DNA of 35,783 bases from Alphaproteobacteria bacterium (lineage in GTDB: Bacteria > Pseudomonadota > Alphaproteobacteria > Geminicoccales > Geminicoccaceae). Both the position numbers and the translations under genes were made by a program. Position 1 is the stretch's first letter, and every line of letters starts with the position of its first letter. Location of the stretch: positions 1 through 35,783 of the forward strand of contig JALSGP010000001.1 in NCBI GenBank assembly GCA_026982705.1, written 5' to 3'. This document shows positions 18,754 through 29,278 of the stretch, one piece after another. The notes beneath the pieces are model-generated. The model was not told the origin of the DNA. It searched no databases and worked only from the letters and a program-made list of their open reading frames with translations.

Positions 18754-19493
18754 GCCTCCGCCTCCTCGATGACGGTGTGCGGTGCCTCTCCGCGCAGCAC
18801 CCGGGGGAAGTTGCCCGGCTCCCGGACCGAGAACACGATAATGGGGATCCGGCTCTCCCGCGCAAGCGCGATGGCCGAGGCGTCCATGACGCGGAGATCG
18901 CGCGCCAGCACCTCGAGATAGGAGAGGCGGTCGTAGCGCACGGCGTCGGGACGGGTGCGGGGATCGGCGGAATAGACGCCGTCCACCCGGGTGCCCTTGA
19001 GGAGCACCTGGCAGTCCATCTCGGCCGCCCGCAGCGCCGCCGCCGTGTCGGTGGTGAAGAAGGGATTGCCGGTGCCGGCGGCGAAGATCACCACCCGCCC
19101 CTTCTCGAGATGGCGCAGCGCCCGCCGGCGGATGTACGGCTCGCACACGGCCGACATGGGGATGGCGGACATCACGCGGGTGGGCACGCCGCGCCGCTCG
19201 ATCACGCTCTGCACCGCCAGCGCGTTGATGACGGTGCCCAGCATGCCCATGTGATCGGCCGTCACCCGCTCCACGCCGGCGGCCGCCAACGTGCTGCCGC
19301 GGACGATGTTGCCGCCGCCGATGACGAGGCAGAGCTCCACCCCCATGGCGTGGACGGCGGCGACGTCGTCGGCCAGGGCCTGCAGCACGCGACTGTCGTG
19401 GCCGAACTCGCGTTCCCCCATCAGCGCCTCGCCGGACATCTTGAGCAGGACCCGGCGCCAGCGCGGTGGGGGTGGCTCCGTCTCTTCCCGCAT
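18750..19493 (-). CDS. pyrH: UMP kinase
   Basis: PyrH phosphorylates UMP to UDP; the bacterial enzyme is a hexamer of the amino-acid kinase fold. The 247 residues include [12 protein letters not shown] (phosphate binding), [27 protein letters not shown], the ATP-site region [22 protein letters not shown] (abridged from a longer conserved run) and [14 protein letters not shown]. The start is the ATG at 19491-19493; a GTGAGG stretch immediately upstream could be its ribosome-binding site, though spacing is short. The 62-base gap to tsf holds a strong GC hairpin. Confidence 0.97.
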   Translation of the reverse strand: MREETEPPPPRWRRVLLKMSGEALMGEREFGHDSRVLQALADDVAAVHAMGVELCLVIGGGNIVRGSTLAAAGVERVTADHMGMLGTVINALAVQSVIERRGVPTRVMSAIPMSAVCEPYIRRRALRHLEKGRVVIFAAGTGNPFFTTDTAAALRAAEMDCQVLLKGTRVDGVYSADPRTRPDAVRYDRLSYLEVLARDLRVMDASAIALARESRIPIIVFSVREPGNFPRVLRGEAPHTVIEEAEA

Positions 19494-19521
19494 GTCCTCA
19501 CCCGGCCGCTCTCACGCAGGA

Positions 19522-19544
19522 GCCCCGGCGCCGCGGGCCGGGGC
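19522..19544. repeat. Perfect 8-bp stem hairpin between tsf and pyrH
   Basis: GCCCCGGC (19522-19529) and GCCGGGGC (19537-19544) are exact inverted repeats with a 7-base loop. They sit in the 62-base gap between the tsf stop and the pyrH start. No U-tract follows on the minus strand, so it is not a classical intrinsic terminator. It could protect or process the rpsB-tsf message or lower read-through into pyrH. Confidence 0.55.
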
Positions 19545-19555
19545 CCGCCGTCGCC

Positions 19556-20482
19556 TCACCGCCCACTCATCTGCGCGACTTCCGCGGCGAAGTCCTCCTC
19601 CTTCTTCTCCAGCCCCTCGCCGAGGGCCACGCGCACGAAGTCCGCCACCTCCACCGGCGTTCCCGTCTCCTTCGCGAAGGCGGCGAGGACGTCCCGCACC
19701 TTGCGGTCGGGATCCATGACGAAGCGCTGCTCCAGCAGCACCGCCTCCTCGTAGAACTTGCGCAGCCGCCCCTCCACCATCTTCTGGACGATGTGGTCGG
19801 GCTTGCCGGAGGCGCGGGCCTGTTCGGCGAGGATCTCGCGCTCGCGGGCCACCACCGCCGGATCCAGCCCCTCCACCGTCACCGCCTGGGGGCTCGCCGC
19901 CGCCACCTGCATGGCCAGCTGCTTGCCGAGCTCGGCCAGCTGTTCCGGCGCCGCCTCGGAGCGCAGCGCCACCAGCACGCCGATACGGCCCATGCCCGGC
20001 GCCGACTGGGCGTGGACGTAGCCGGCCACCACGCCCGGCGCCACCTCCAGATAGGCCGCCCGCCGGAGGCGGATGTTCTCGCCGATGGTGGCGACGGCGT
20101 GGGTGATCTCCTCCTCGACGCTGCGGCCGGTCTCCGCCACCCGCGCCCCCTTCAGCGCCTCGAGATCGCCCCGCACGGCGAGGGCGAGGCGGGCGATGCG
20201 CCCCACCAGCTCCTGGAAGGTCTCGTTGCGGGCGACGAAGTCGGTCTCGGAGTTGACCTCCACCACGGCGCCGCGGCCGTCCTCCACGACGACGGCCACG
20301 AGCCCCTCGGTGGCGGCCCGTCCGGCCTTCTTGGCCGCCGCCGCCAGCCCCTTCTTACGCAGCCAGTCGACCGCCGCCTCGAGATCGCCGCCGGTCTCCT
20401 GCAGGGCCTTCTTGCAGTCCATCATGCCGGCGCCGGTGCGCTCGCGCAGCTCCTTGACGAGCGATGCGGTGATCTGGGCCAT
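19556..20482 (-). CDS. tsf: Elongation factor Ts
   Basis: EF-Ts exchanges GDP for GTP on EF-Tu. The 308-residue protein has the N-terminal UBA-like domain [20 protein letters not shown] followed by KKAL, and the core signature [16 protein letters not shown]. The C-terminal part includes [16 protein letters not shown]. The ATG at 20480-20482 was chosen, giving MAQITASLV; an AGGAG lies about 11 bases upstream. It follows rpsB by 46 bases, the near-universal arrangement. Confidence 0.97.
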   Translation of the reverse strand: MAQITASLVKELRERTGAGMMDCKKALQETGGDLEAAVDWLRKKGLAAAAKKAGRAATEGLVAVVVEDGRGAVVEVNSETDFVARNETFQELVGRIARLALAVRGDLEALKGARVAETGRSVEEEITHAVATIGENIRLRRAAYLEVAPGVVAGYVHAQSAPGMGRIGVLVALRSEAAPEQLAELGKQLAMQVAAASPQAVTVEGLDPAVVAREREILAEQARASGKPDHIVQKMVEGRLRKFYEEAVLLEQRFVMDPDRKVRDVLAAFAKETGTPVEVADFVRVALGEGLEKKEEDFAAEVAQMSGR

Positions 20483-20528
20483 GGTTCGCGCGACTCCTGT
20501 CCTGTTGCGGAAAACCGAGCGCGGAGGT

Positions 20529-21413
20529 TCAGCCGGCCTGTCGATTCCCGTCGGAGGCCGCCGCCGCGGGGGACGCCGGGGCGGTCTCGCCCCCGCCACC
20601 GCCCACCGGCTCCGCCGGCACCTCCTCCGCCGGGATCTCCTCCGCCGGCACCTCCTCGGCCGGGATCTCCTCCGCCGGCACCGTCTCGAGGGCACCGATG
20701 TCCTCGCCGCTCCTCGCGAGTTCGGCCTGGATGCCGTCCAGCACCGCCTTGGCCATCAGATCGCAGTAGAGCTCGATGGCGCGAGTGGCGTCGTCGTTGC
20801 CGGGGACGGGATAGGCGATGCCGGTGGGATCGGCGTTGGTGTCGCAGATGGCGACGACGGGGATGCCCAGCTTCCGGGCCTCGGTGACGGCGATGGCCTC
20901 CTTGGGCACGTCGATGACGAAGAGGATGTCGGGCAGACCGCCCATGTCCTTGATGCCGCCGAGGGCCCGCTCGAGCTTCTGGCGCTGACGCTCGAGATGG
21001 AGGAGCTCCTTCTTGGTGAGCCCCTCCGTCTGCCGGGAATCGGCCAGCTTCGCCTCGAGGTCGCGCAGCCGGCGGATGGACTGGGAGATGGTCCGCCAGT
21101 TGGTGAGGGTACCACCCAGCCAGCGGTGGTTGACATAGTACTGGCCGCAGGATTTCGCGGCGCGGGCGACGGGGTCCTGGGCCTGGCGCTTGGTGCCGAC
21201 GAACAGCACCCGGCCACCCTCGGCCACCACGTCGCGCACCGCCTGGAGGGCGCGGTGGAGCATGGGGACGGTCCGGGTGAGGTCGATGATGTGGACGCCG
21301 TTGCGCACCCCGTAGATGTACGGCGCCATCTTCGGGTTCCAGCGGCGGGTTTGGTGCCCGAAGTGGACGCCGGCCTCGAGGAGCTGGCGCAGGGTGAAGG
21401 TGGGCAGGGCCAT
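20529..21413 (-). CDS. rpsB: 30S ribosomal protein S2 with repeat-bearing C-terminal tail
   Basis: S2 binds late to the 30S subunit and recruits S1. The core (residues 1 to about 240) is canonical: [54 protein letters not shown] and [17 protein letters not shown]. After it comes a tail of about 50 residues made of five PAE-type pentapeptides, then a glycine run and an Ala/Ser/Pro-rich end; total length is 294. S2 is often extended in alphaproteobacteria, but the tail is of low complexity and acidic. The ATG at 21411-21413 has GAGGG upstream. It is first in the leftward cluster, behind a putative promoter at 21520-21548. Confidence 0.96.
   Translation of the reverse strand: MALPTFTLRQLLEAGVHFGHQTRRWNPKMAPYIYGVRNGVHIIDLTRTVPMLHRALQAVRDVVAEGGRVLFVGTKRQAQDPVARAAKSCGQYYVNHRWLGGTLTNWRTISQSIRRLRDLEAKLADSRQTEGLTKKELLHLERQRQKLERALGGIKDMGGLPDILFVIDVPKEAIAVTEARKLGIPVVAICDTNADPTGIAYPVPGNDDATRAIELYCDLMAKAVLDGIQAELARSGEDIGALETVPAEEIPAEEVPAEEIPAEEVPAEPVGGGGGETAPASPAAAASDGNRQAG
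20604..20678 (-). repeat. Five in-frame 15-bp repeats in rpsB
   Basis: Five consecutive 15-base units encode [20 protein letters not shown] and PAEPV, about residues 246-270 of S2. The units are nearly identical in DNA, with changes mainly at the last codon, so copy number may vary between strains. Confidence 0.9.
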
Positions 21414-21453
21414 GATTCGCTTCCCTCGTCCGGTTGGGCCTCCGCGGGCGATG

Positions 21454-21469
21454 GTCCGCCTCGGCGGAC
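21454..21469 (-). repeat. Inverted repeat in the rpsB leader
   Basis: GTCCGCC and GGCGGAC, separated by two bases, form a perfect 7-bp inverted repeat about 40 bases upstream of the rpsB ATG. It lies downstream of the putative promoter, so it would be transcribed. S2 autoregulates its own leader in some bacteria; whether this structure plays that part is unknown. Confidence 0.4.
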
Positions 21470-21519
21470 ACCGGAACGTGACGCGCGGATGCGCGCCGCC
21501 CGCGTGCGGTGTCGGCGCC

Positions 21520-21548
21520 CACATAGGGGCGGGCGTCCGTGCCGGCAA
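21520..21548 (-). promoter_or_regulatory. Putative promoter of the rpsB-fabZ cluster
   Basis: On the minus strand TTGCCG (21543-21548) is followed after 17 bases by TATGTG (21520-21525). The start of transcription would be near 21512, giving a leader of about 100 bases. The pattern matches the proposed str promoter. The spacer 21414-21625 shows no other candidate. Confidence 0.5.
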
Positions 21549-21625
21549 GGTGACGTGCCATCCCGCATCTTGTGCGCGTCGGCCCGGCCCGCCAGTCTCC
21601 GGCCGGAGCGGCCCGGGAGGCAGCC

Positions 21626-22543
21626 ATGCTGGTGGTGTTCGGCTCCGTCAACGCCGATCTGGTCTTCCCCGTCCTCGAACTGCCGCGGCCGGGCGAGACC
21701 GTGCTCGCCACCGCCCATCGCCAGGAGGCCGGCGGCAAGGGCGCCAATCAGGCGGTGGCGGCGGCGCGCGCCGGCGCCGAGGTGCGCTTCGTGGGCTGCG
21801 TGGGACGCGACGCCTTCGGGGCCGAGCTGCGGCGCGGGCTGGTGGAGGCCGGGGTGGACGACCGTGCCCTGCGGACGGTGGTGGACCTGCCCTCGGGGCT
21901 CGCGGTGGTGGCGGTGGACGCCCGCGGCGAGAACCAAATCCTGGTGGCGGGCGGCGCCAATCTCGCCGCCCGCGCCGACGACGTCCCGGCCGACTGGCTC
22001 GGCCCCGGCACCACCCTCCTCTGCCAGAACGAGCTGCCGCCGGCCGAGACCCACCGCGCCCTCGCCCGCGCCAAGGCCGCGGGGGCGCGCACCGTCCTCA
22101 ATCTGGCGCCGGCGGCACCGGTGCCGGAGGCGGTGCTGCGGACGGTGGACGTGCTCGTCGTCAACCGCATCGAGGCGGAGGCGCTGCTGGGCGCGCCGGT
22201 CCGCGATCCGGACGCGGCGGCGCGTGAACTGCACCGCCGCTTCGGCGTCCACGCCGTCCTCACCCTCGGCGGCGAGGGGGCCGTCTCGGTCCATGCCGGC
22301 GGTCACCACCGGGTGCCCGCGCTGCCCGTGGAGCCGGTGGACACCACCGGCGCCGGCGACGCCTTCTGCGGCGTGTTCGCGGCCGGTCTCGACCGGGGGC
22401 TGCCGCCGGAGGCGGCCCTGGCCGAGGCGGCGGTGGCCGCGGGTCTCGCCACCACCGCCGTCGGCGCCCGCGCCGGCCTACCCGACGCCGTCCGCATCCG
22501 GGCGCTGCTGCCGCGCCTCGGCCCGGTCCGCCGCCTCGCCTGA
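21626..22543 (+). CDS. rbsK: Ribokinase-family (PfkB) sugar kinase
   Basis: This 305-residue kinase probably phosphorylates ribose or a related sugar. It begins [14 protein letters not shown] and continues [29 protein letters not shown] (PfkB signature 1), [10 protein letters not shown], and the C-terminal [17 protein letters not shown] with the catalytic Asp and anion hole (signature 2). NAD and NQIL patterns fit ribokinases more than fructokinases, but the substrate is not proven. The ATG has GGGAGG 5 bases upstream. No ribose transporter or regulator adjoins it. The last 66 bases overlap the convergent TerC-like gene. Confidence 0.88.
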   Translation: MLVVFGSVNADLVFPVLELPRPGETVLATAHRQEAGGKGANQAVAAARAGAEVRFVGCVGRDAFGAELRRGLVEAGVDDRALRTVVDLPSGLAVVAVDARGENQILVAGGANLAARADDVPADWLGPGTTLLCQNELPPAETHRALARAKAAGARTVLNLAPAAPVPEAVLRTVDVLVVNRIEAEALLGAPVRDPDAAARELHRRFGVHAVLTLGGEGAVSVHAGGHHRVPALPVEPVDTTGAGDAFCGVFAAGLDRGLPPEAALAEAAVAAGLATTAVGARAGLPDAVRIRALLPRLGPVRRLA

Positions 22544-23341
22544 GACCGCGACGTCCGTCGCCGCGCGTGCGGTCCCGTCCGCCGTCCCCGAAGCGGGCGC
22601 GGGCGTCTCCCCGTCGCCCGCCCCCGGCCGCCGGCGGGCCCGTCTGCGCCGCGCCAGCTGGTTGAGCCCCTCCACCAGTGCCGAGAAGGCGATGGCGAAG
22701 TAGAGGTAGCCCCGCGGGATGTGGAAGCCGAATCCCTCGGCCACCAGCGCCACGCCCACCAGCAGCAGGAAGGCGAGGGCCAGCATCTTGACGGTGGGAT
22801 GGGCCAGCACGAAGCGACCGACGGGATCGGCCGCCACCATCATCACCAGGATCGCCACCACCACCGCCGCCACCATCACCTCCACGTGCTCGGCCATGCC
22901 CACGGCGGTGATGATGGAGTCGAGGGAGAAGACCAGATCGAGCACCGCGATCTGGGCGATGGCCGAACCGAAGCCGAGGGGCCGGGCGGCGGGGCTCCCG
23001 TCGCCGTGTCCCTCCACGTCGTGATGGATCTCAAGGGTGGCCTTGACCAGCAGGAACAGACCGCCGGCCAGCAGCACCAGATCCCGCCACGAGAAGACCT
23101 GCCCGCCGAGGACCAGGATCGGCGTGGTCAGGCGCACGATCCAGGCGATGGAGAAGAGCAGCAGGATGCGCAGCGCCAGCGCCAGCAGCAGGCCGAAGCG
23201 GCGGGCGAAGGACCTCCGTTCCGGTGGCAGCCGGGCGGTGACGATGGAGATGAAGACCAGATTGTCGATGCCGAGGACGATCTCGAGGGCGGCCAGCGTG
23301 AGGAAACTGGCCCAGACCGCGGGATCGGACAGGAGTTCCAT
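22478..23341 (-). CDS. TerC-family integral membrane protein
   Basis: This 287-residue protein of the TerC/Alx/YgdQ family has about seven transmembrane segments. It shows the paired family motifs LEIVLGIDNLVFI (near residue 20) and LDLVFSLDSIITAVG (near 130), whose acidic residues lie in the membrane. Family members affect manganese homeostasis, alkaline response or tellurite resistance; which applies here is unknown. The C-terminus adds about 60 Arg/Ala/Gly-rich soluble residues. The ATG at 23339-23341 overlaps the MaoC-like stop as TGATG, with a GTG one codon earlier also possible. The 3' end overlaps rbsK by 66 bases. Confidence 0.88.
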   Translation of the reverse strand: MELLSDPAVWASFLTLAALEIVLGIDNLVFISIVTARLPPERRSFARRFGLLLALALRILLLFSIAWIVRLTTPILVLGGQVFSWRDLVLLAGGLFLLVKATLEIHHDVEGHGDGSPAARPLGFGSAIAQIAVLDLVFSLDSIITAVGMAEHVEVMVAAVVVAILVMMVAADPVGRFVLAHPTVKMLALAFLLLVGVALVAEGFGFHIPRGYLYFAIAFSALVEGLNQLARRRRARRRPGAGDGETPAPASGTADGTARAATDVAVSGEAADRAEARQQRPDADGVG

Positions 23342-23808
23342 CACGCCCCCGCCGTCTCCTGCGGCCGCCGGCGCAGCATGTGGGGGATGGTGAAGCGCAT
23401 CACCGGACGGTCGTCCTGATCGAAGACGGTGTAGCGGATGGTGACGAAGCCGCGGTCCGGCATGCTGCGGGATTCACGCACCGCCACCACCTCCCCCACC
23501 ACGTGGATGGTGTCGCCGGGCCGCACCGGCGCCAGCCAGCGAATCTCGTCCATCCCCGGGGCCCCCAGCGAGGCGGCGTTGACGATGCGTTCGGCGTAGA
23601 CGAGACGGAACGCCACCAGCAGCGTGTGGAAGCCGCTGGCGATGAGGCCGCCGTAGGGGCCCTCCGCGGCCGCCACGCGGTCGACGTGGAAGGGCTGCGG
23701 ATCCCACTGCCAGGCGAAGTCGAGGATCTGCGCTTCGCTCAGCGTGGCGCCGCGGGTGCGGAAGCTCTGCCCCACCCGGAAGTCCTCGAACCACAGGTCC
23801 CGCTGCAT
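23341..23808 (-). CDS. MaoC-like (R)-specific hydratase/dehydratase
   Basis: This is a 155-residue hot-dog protein of the MaoC family, which hydrates or dehydrates acyl-CoA-type substrates. The N-terminus DLWFEDFRVGQSF is typical. The active-site segment WQWDPQPFHVD gives Asp36 and His41, the expected dyad of the D-x-N/Q-P-x-H motif. LVRPGDTI-type wording (here APVRPGDTIHV) and FTIPHMLRR close the fold. The ATG at 23806-23808 was chosen; the frame upstream lies inside the preceding gene. It is 7 bases after the nitronate monooxygenase-like gene and coupled to the TerC-like gene. The substrate is unknown. Confidence 0.88.
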   Translation of the reverse strand: MQRDLWFEDFRVGQSFRTRGATLSEAQILDFAWQWDPQPFHVDRVAAAEGPYGGLIASGFHTLLVAFRLVYAERIVNAASLGAPGMDEIRWLAPVRPGDTIHVVGEVVAVRESRSMPDRGFVTIRYTVFDQDDRPVMRFTIPHMLRRRPQETAGA

Positions 23809-23815
23809 GGTCGTC

Positions 23816-24766
23816 TCATCCCTCCCCACCACAGAGATCGCGACGGGCGGCGTGGTATTCCCGCTCCAGCCGCGCCACCAGCTCCGCCACCGCGGGCACG
23901 TCCGCGATGGCCGCCACCCCCTGCCCCGCCGACCACACGTCCCGCCAGGCGCGGATCTCGCCACGCGCGAGCTCGGCCGCGATGTCGCCCCGCGGGCGTT
24001 CGTGGAGACGGTCCGGGTCGAGGCCGGCCCGTTCGAGGCTCTGGCGGAGGAAACTGCCGGGGATGCCCGAGATGCGGTCGGTGTAGACGATGTCGGTGGC
24101 CGAGGCGGTCACCAGCATGCGCTTGTACGCCTCGGGCGCGCGGGCCTCGCGGGTGGCGATGAAGCGGGTGCCCATGTAGGCGAGGGCGGCGCCGGCGGCG
24201 CGGGCGGCCAGCACGTCGCGGCCGGTGGCGAGGGCGCCGGCCAGGATCAGGGGGCCGGGGAAGCGCCGCCGCGCCTCGGCCAGGAAGGCGAAGGGATTGA
24301 GGGTCCCGGCATGGCCACCGGCACCGCCGCAGACCAGGATCACCGCGTCCACCCCGGCCTCGGCCGCCTTCTCCACGTGGCGGGGCGTGGCCACGTCGTG
24401 GAAGACGAGACCGCCGTAACGGTGGATCTCCCCCACCAGGTCCGGCACCGCGCCCAGCGAGGTGATGACCACCGGCACCCGGTGGTGCACCACCCGTTCC
24501 AGGTCCCGCTCGAGCCGCCGGTTGCCGCGGTGGACGACGAGATTGACCCCGAAGGGGGCGGCCTCGGGAACCCCGGCGAGCTCGCGGCCGATGGTGGCGA
24601 GCCAGGCGTCGAGCTCCTCGTCGGTGCGGGCGTTGAGGGCGGGGAAGGTGCCGAGGATGCCGCTGCGGCAGGCGGCGGTCACCAGTTCCGGTCCTGAGAC
24701 CAGGAACAGGGGCGCCGCCACCACCGGCAGGCGCAGGCGGGCCTCGAGTTCGACGAAGCTGGGCAT
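23816..24766 (-). CDS. Nitronate monooxygenase-like FMN protein (NMO/NPD family)
   Basis: This 316-residue TIM-barrel flavoprotein of the 2-nitropropane dioxygenase/NMO family oxidises nitronates in characterised members; others are enoyl reductases or unknown. It begins MPSFVELEARLRLPVVAAPL and has GILGTFPALNART, FGVNLVVHR, VILVCGGAGGHAGTLNPFAF with the conserved His (in GGHAG), GALATGRDVLAARAAGA, and AYMGTRFIATREA. The ATG at 24764-24766 was chosen, 17-20 bases from the predicted transcription start. It is first of three tightly packed leftward genes (NMO-like, MaoC-like, TerC-like). Confidence 0.88.
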   Translation of the reverse strand: MPSFVELEARLRLPVVAAPLFLVSGPELVTAACRSGILGTFPALNARTDEELDAWLATIGRELAGVPEAAPFGVNLVVHRGNRRLERDLERVVHHRVPVVITSLGAVPDLVGEIHRYGGLVFHDVATPRHVEKAAEAGVDAVILVCGGAGGHAGTLNPFAFLAEARRRFPGPLILAGALATGRDVLAARAAGAALAYMGTRFIATREARAPEAYKRMLVTASATDIVYTDRISGIPGSFLRQSLERAGLDPDRLHERPRGDIAAELARGEIRAWRDVWSAGQGVAAIADVPAVAELVARLEREYHAARRDLCGGEG

Positions 24767-24790
24767 GGACGGGCTCCGGGGACCGGCCGC

Positions 24791-24819
24791 CTCATAGCCG
24801 GCCGGGACCCCGTCGCCAA
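24791..24819 (-). promoter_or_regulatory. Putative promoter of the NMO-like/MaoC-like/TerC-like genes
   Basis: On the minus strand TTGGCG (24814-24819) and TATGAG (24791-24796) are separated by 17 bases. The start would be near 24783, giving a leader of only about 17 bases before the ATG at 24766. The pattern matches the str and rpsB candidates. Confidence 0.5.
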
Positions 24820-24893
24820 GGGACCGGGGACCCGCCTTGACGGCGGGCGCGGGCGGGCGACTCTCGCGGCCGGATCCGTGGGGAGACGGACCG

Positions 24894-25622
24894 GTGACGG
24901 CGGAGACGGCGGTGGTGGACGTGGCGGCCAATCTCGCCGAGGTGCGCCGGCGCATCGCCGCGGCCTGCCGGGAGGTGGGCCGCGATCCCGCCGAGGTGAC
25001 CCTCGTCGCGGTGGCCAAGGCGCAGCCGCCGGCGCGCATCCTCGCCGCCCTCGAGGCGGGCCAGCGGGTCTTCGGCGAGAACTACGTGCAGGAGGCGGCC
25101 CGCCGCTGGCCGGAGCTTAGGCGGCGCTTTCCCGACGTGGAGCTGCACATGGTGGGGGCGCTGCAGACCAACAAGGCGGAGGAGGCGGTGGCGCTCTTCG
25201 ACGTGATCCAGACCGTCGATCGCGAGCGTCTCGCCGCCCGTCTCGCCCGCGCCATGGAGAAGCGGGGCCGGCGGCTGCCGGTGATGGTGGAGGTGAACAC
25301 CGGCGAGGAGCCGCAGAAGGCCGGGGTGGCACCGGCGGAGGTGGACGGCTTCGTGCGGCTGTGCCGCGAGACCTACGGGCTGGACGTCGTGGGGCTGATG
25401 GCGATCCCGCCCGTGGACGAGGACGTGGCGCTGCACACGGCTCTCCTGAAGAAGCTCGCCGCGCGCAACGGACTCGCCGCCGTCTCCGTCGGCATGAGCG
25501 CCGATTTCGAGGTGGCGGTGCGCTTCGGGGCCACCCACGTGCGGGTGGGCACCGCCATCTTCGGTCCGCGCCCGCCCAGGGCTCAGCGCGGCAGCGGATC
25601 GGAACCCGGGAGCGCCTCGTAG
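24894..25622 (+). CDS. YggS/PLPBP family pyridoxal-phosphate homeostasis protein
   Basis: This 242-residue protein adopts the alanine-racemase TIM-barrel fold and binds PLP without known catalysis; family members keep vitamin B6 and amino-acid pools in balance. LVAVAKAQPPARI carries the PLP lysine; the family usually has SKT where this has AKA. GQRVFGENYVQEA, HMVGALQTNKAEEA, VEVNTGEEPQKAGV, GLMAIPP and the phosphate-binding GMSADFEVAVRFGATHVRVG (abridged) follow. The GTG at 24894 was chosen, with GGGGAG 8 bases upstream. The 3' end overlaps the convergent S4-domain gene by 40 bases. Confidence 0.93.
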   Translation: MTAETAVVDVAANLAEVRRRIAAACREVGRDPAEVTLVAVAKAQPPARILAALEAGQRVFGENYVQEAARRWPELRRRFPDVELHMVGALQTNKAEEAVALFDVIQTVDRERLAARLARAMEKRGRRLPVMVEVNTGEEPQKAGVAPAEVDGFVRLCRETYGLDVVGLMAIPPVDEDVALHTALLKKLAARNGLAAVSVGMSADFEVAVRFGATHVRVGTAIFGPRPPRAQRGSGSEPGSAS

Positions 25623-25863
25623 AGGGTCCGGGCCTCGGCGGCCGGCCCGCGTCTCGTGCCCAGGGCCACCACCCGCACCAGATAGACCCGGCGACCGATG
25701 CCGAGGGTGAGCACGTCGCCCGCCCGCACCGGCCGATGGGGGCGGGTCACCAGTTCGCCGTTGAGGCGCACGCAGCGCCGTTCCACCAGTGCCGCCACCA
25801 TCTCCCGCCGGCGGACGAAGCGGGCGTGCCAGAGCCAGCGGTCGAGGCGCAGGCTCGCGTCGC

Positions 25864-25867
<4 letters not shown>
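25583..25867 (-). CDS. RNA-binding S4-domain protein, Hsp15 (HslR)-like
   Basis: This is a 94-residue basic protein whose first two thirds form an S4 RNA-binding domain: SLRLDRWLWHARFVRRREM, then RRCVRLNGELVTRPHRPVRA and GDVLTLGIGRRVYLVRVVAL. E. coli Hsp15 binds 50S subunits with stalled nascent chains; the same role is inferred, not shown. The GTG at 25865-25867 overlaps the helicase stop as GTGA. This helicase-S4 pair is commonly followed in alphaproteobacteria by fdxA and carD; neither is here, and the next gene is convergent. Confidence 0.9.
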
Positions 25868-28362
<2,495 letters not shown>

Positions 28363-28376
28363 GGCGACTCCAGAAT

Positions 28377-28419
28377 GGGGCGGCGGTGGGAGGCCGGCAA
28401 GCCGGCCCCGCGCCGCCCC
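28377..28419. repeat. Two-tier inverted repeat upstream of the helicase gene
   Basis: The outer arms GGGGCGGCG (28377-28385) and CGCCGCCCC (28411-28419) are exact reverse complements. They enclose a second exact pair, GGCCGGC (28392-28398) and GCCGGCC (28401-28407), around an AA loop, with internal bulges of 6 and 3 bases. In all, 32 of 43 bases would pair. It begins only 6-10 bases upstream of the helicase ribosome-binding site. It lacks a U-tract on either strand. Confidence 0.8.
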
Positions 28420-28511
28420 GCACGATATCGGAGGATGCGGGGCCGTACCGTGCCCTTGCCGGTGACGGACGGGTGGCGCATGCTCGTCGCCGGTCCGCGG
28501 GGAGGATGGTC

Positions 28512-29207
28512 GTGGACGTCACCACGGCGTCCCGTCTGCTGGCGTGGGTGGACCGGGTGGAACGGCTGGTGCCGCCACGCCTGGTCCAGCCCTGGCTGGC
28601 CCGGGCCGGCCGTCTCGTCGGCAAGCGGGAGCTGGATCTGCTGCCGCGTCTGGTGCCGCGGCAGCGGGTGGCGGTGGACGTGGGCGCGGCCCGCGGGGTG
28701 GTGACCTGGCATCTCGCCCGTCTCGCCGCGGCGGTCCACGCCTTCGAGGCCAACCCCCGCCTCGCCCGCCGTCTCGCCCGGGCGCTGCCGGATGTCAGGG
28801 TGCACGCCTGCGCCCTCTCCGACCGGGGCGGCGAGGTGGAGCTGCGGGTGCCGGCGGTGGCCGGGCGCGAGCTGGAGGGACTCGGGACGGTGGACCCGGC
28901 GAACCGGCTCGCGCGGGTGGCGGCGGACGAGATCCGCCGCGTGCGGGTGCGCCTCGCCCGTCTCGACGATTTCGAGCTGGGTGACGTGGGCTTTCTCAAG
29001 ATCGACGTGGAGGGACACGAGGCGGCGGTGCTGCGGGGAGGCGCCGCGCTGCTGCGCCGCTGCCGGCCGCGGATCCTGCTGGAGGCGGGCGATCTCAACC
29101 GGCCCGGCACGGTGGAGGAGGTGCGGGCGGTGCTGGACGGGCTCGGCTACGTCCTGGAGACCCTGCCCTTCCCCGGCCTGTGGCTGGCACGACCGCACGC
29201 CGGCTGA
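28512..29207 (+). CDS. FkbM-family SAM-dependent methyltransferase
   Basis: This is a class I methyltransferase of 231 residues. The SAM-binding motif is [17 protein letters not shown] (about residues 55-70; the family more often has DVGANxG). [15 protein letters not shown] (motif II acidic residue) and [20 protein letters not shown], the characteristic FkbM segment, follow. FkbM proteins O-methylate sugars or other small molecules; no glycan cluster adjoins it, so the substrate is unknown. The GTG at 28512 is preferred because GGAGG (28501-28505) is 6 bases upstream; an in-frame ATG at 28506 abuts that site. It lies divergent from the helicase and 71 bases before uvrA. Confidence 0.9.
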   Translation: MDVTTASRLLAWVDRVERLVPPRLVQPWLARAGRLVGKRELDLLPRLVPRQRVAVDVGAARGVVTWHLARLAAAVHAFEANPRLARRLARALPDVRVHACALSDRGGEVELRVPAVAGRELEGLGTVDPANRLARVAADEIRRVRVRLARLDDFELGDVGFLKIDVEGHEAAVLRGGAALLRRCRPRILLEAGDLNRPGTVEEVRAVLDGLGYVLETLPFPGLWLARPHAG

Positions 29208-29278
29208 ATCCCCGATCTTGCCCGGTCGGCGGGCGGCGGACATTTCTCGACGCCGGGCGACGGCGACGACGGGGCGTC

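Noticed and set aside
29100-29278. SOS (LexA) box upstream of uvrA
   Set aside because: Neither GTTC nor GAAC occurs in this stretch, so the alphaproteobacterial GTTC-N7-GTTC site is absent.
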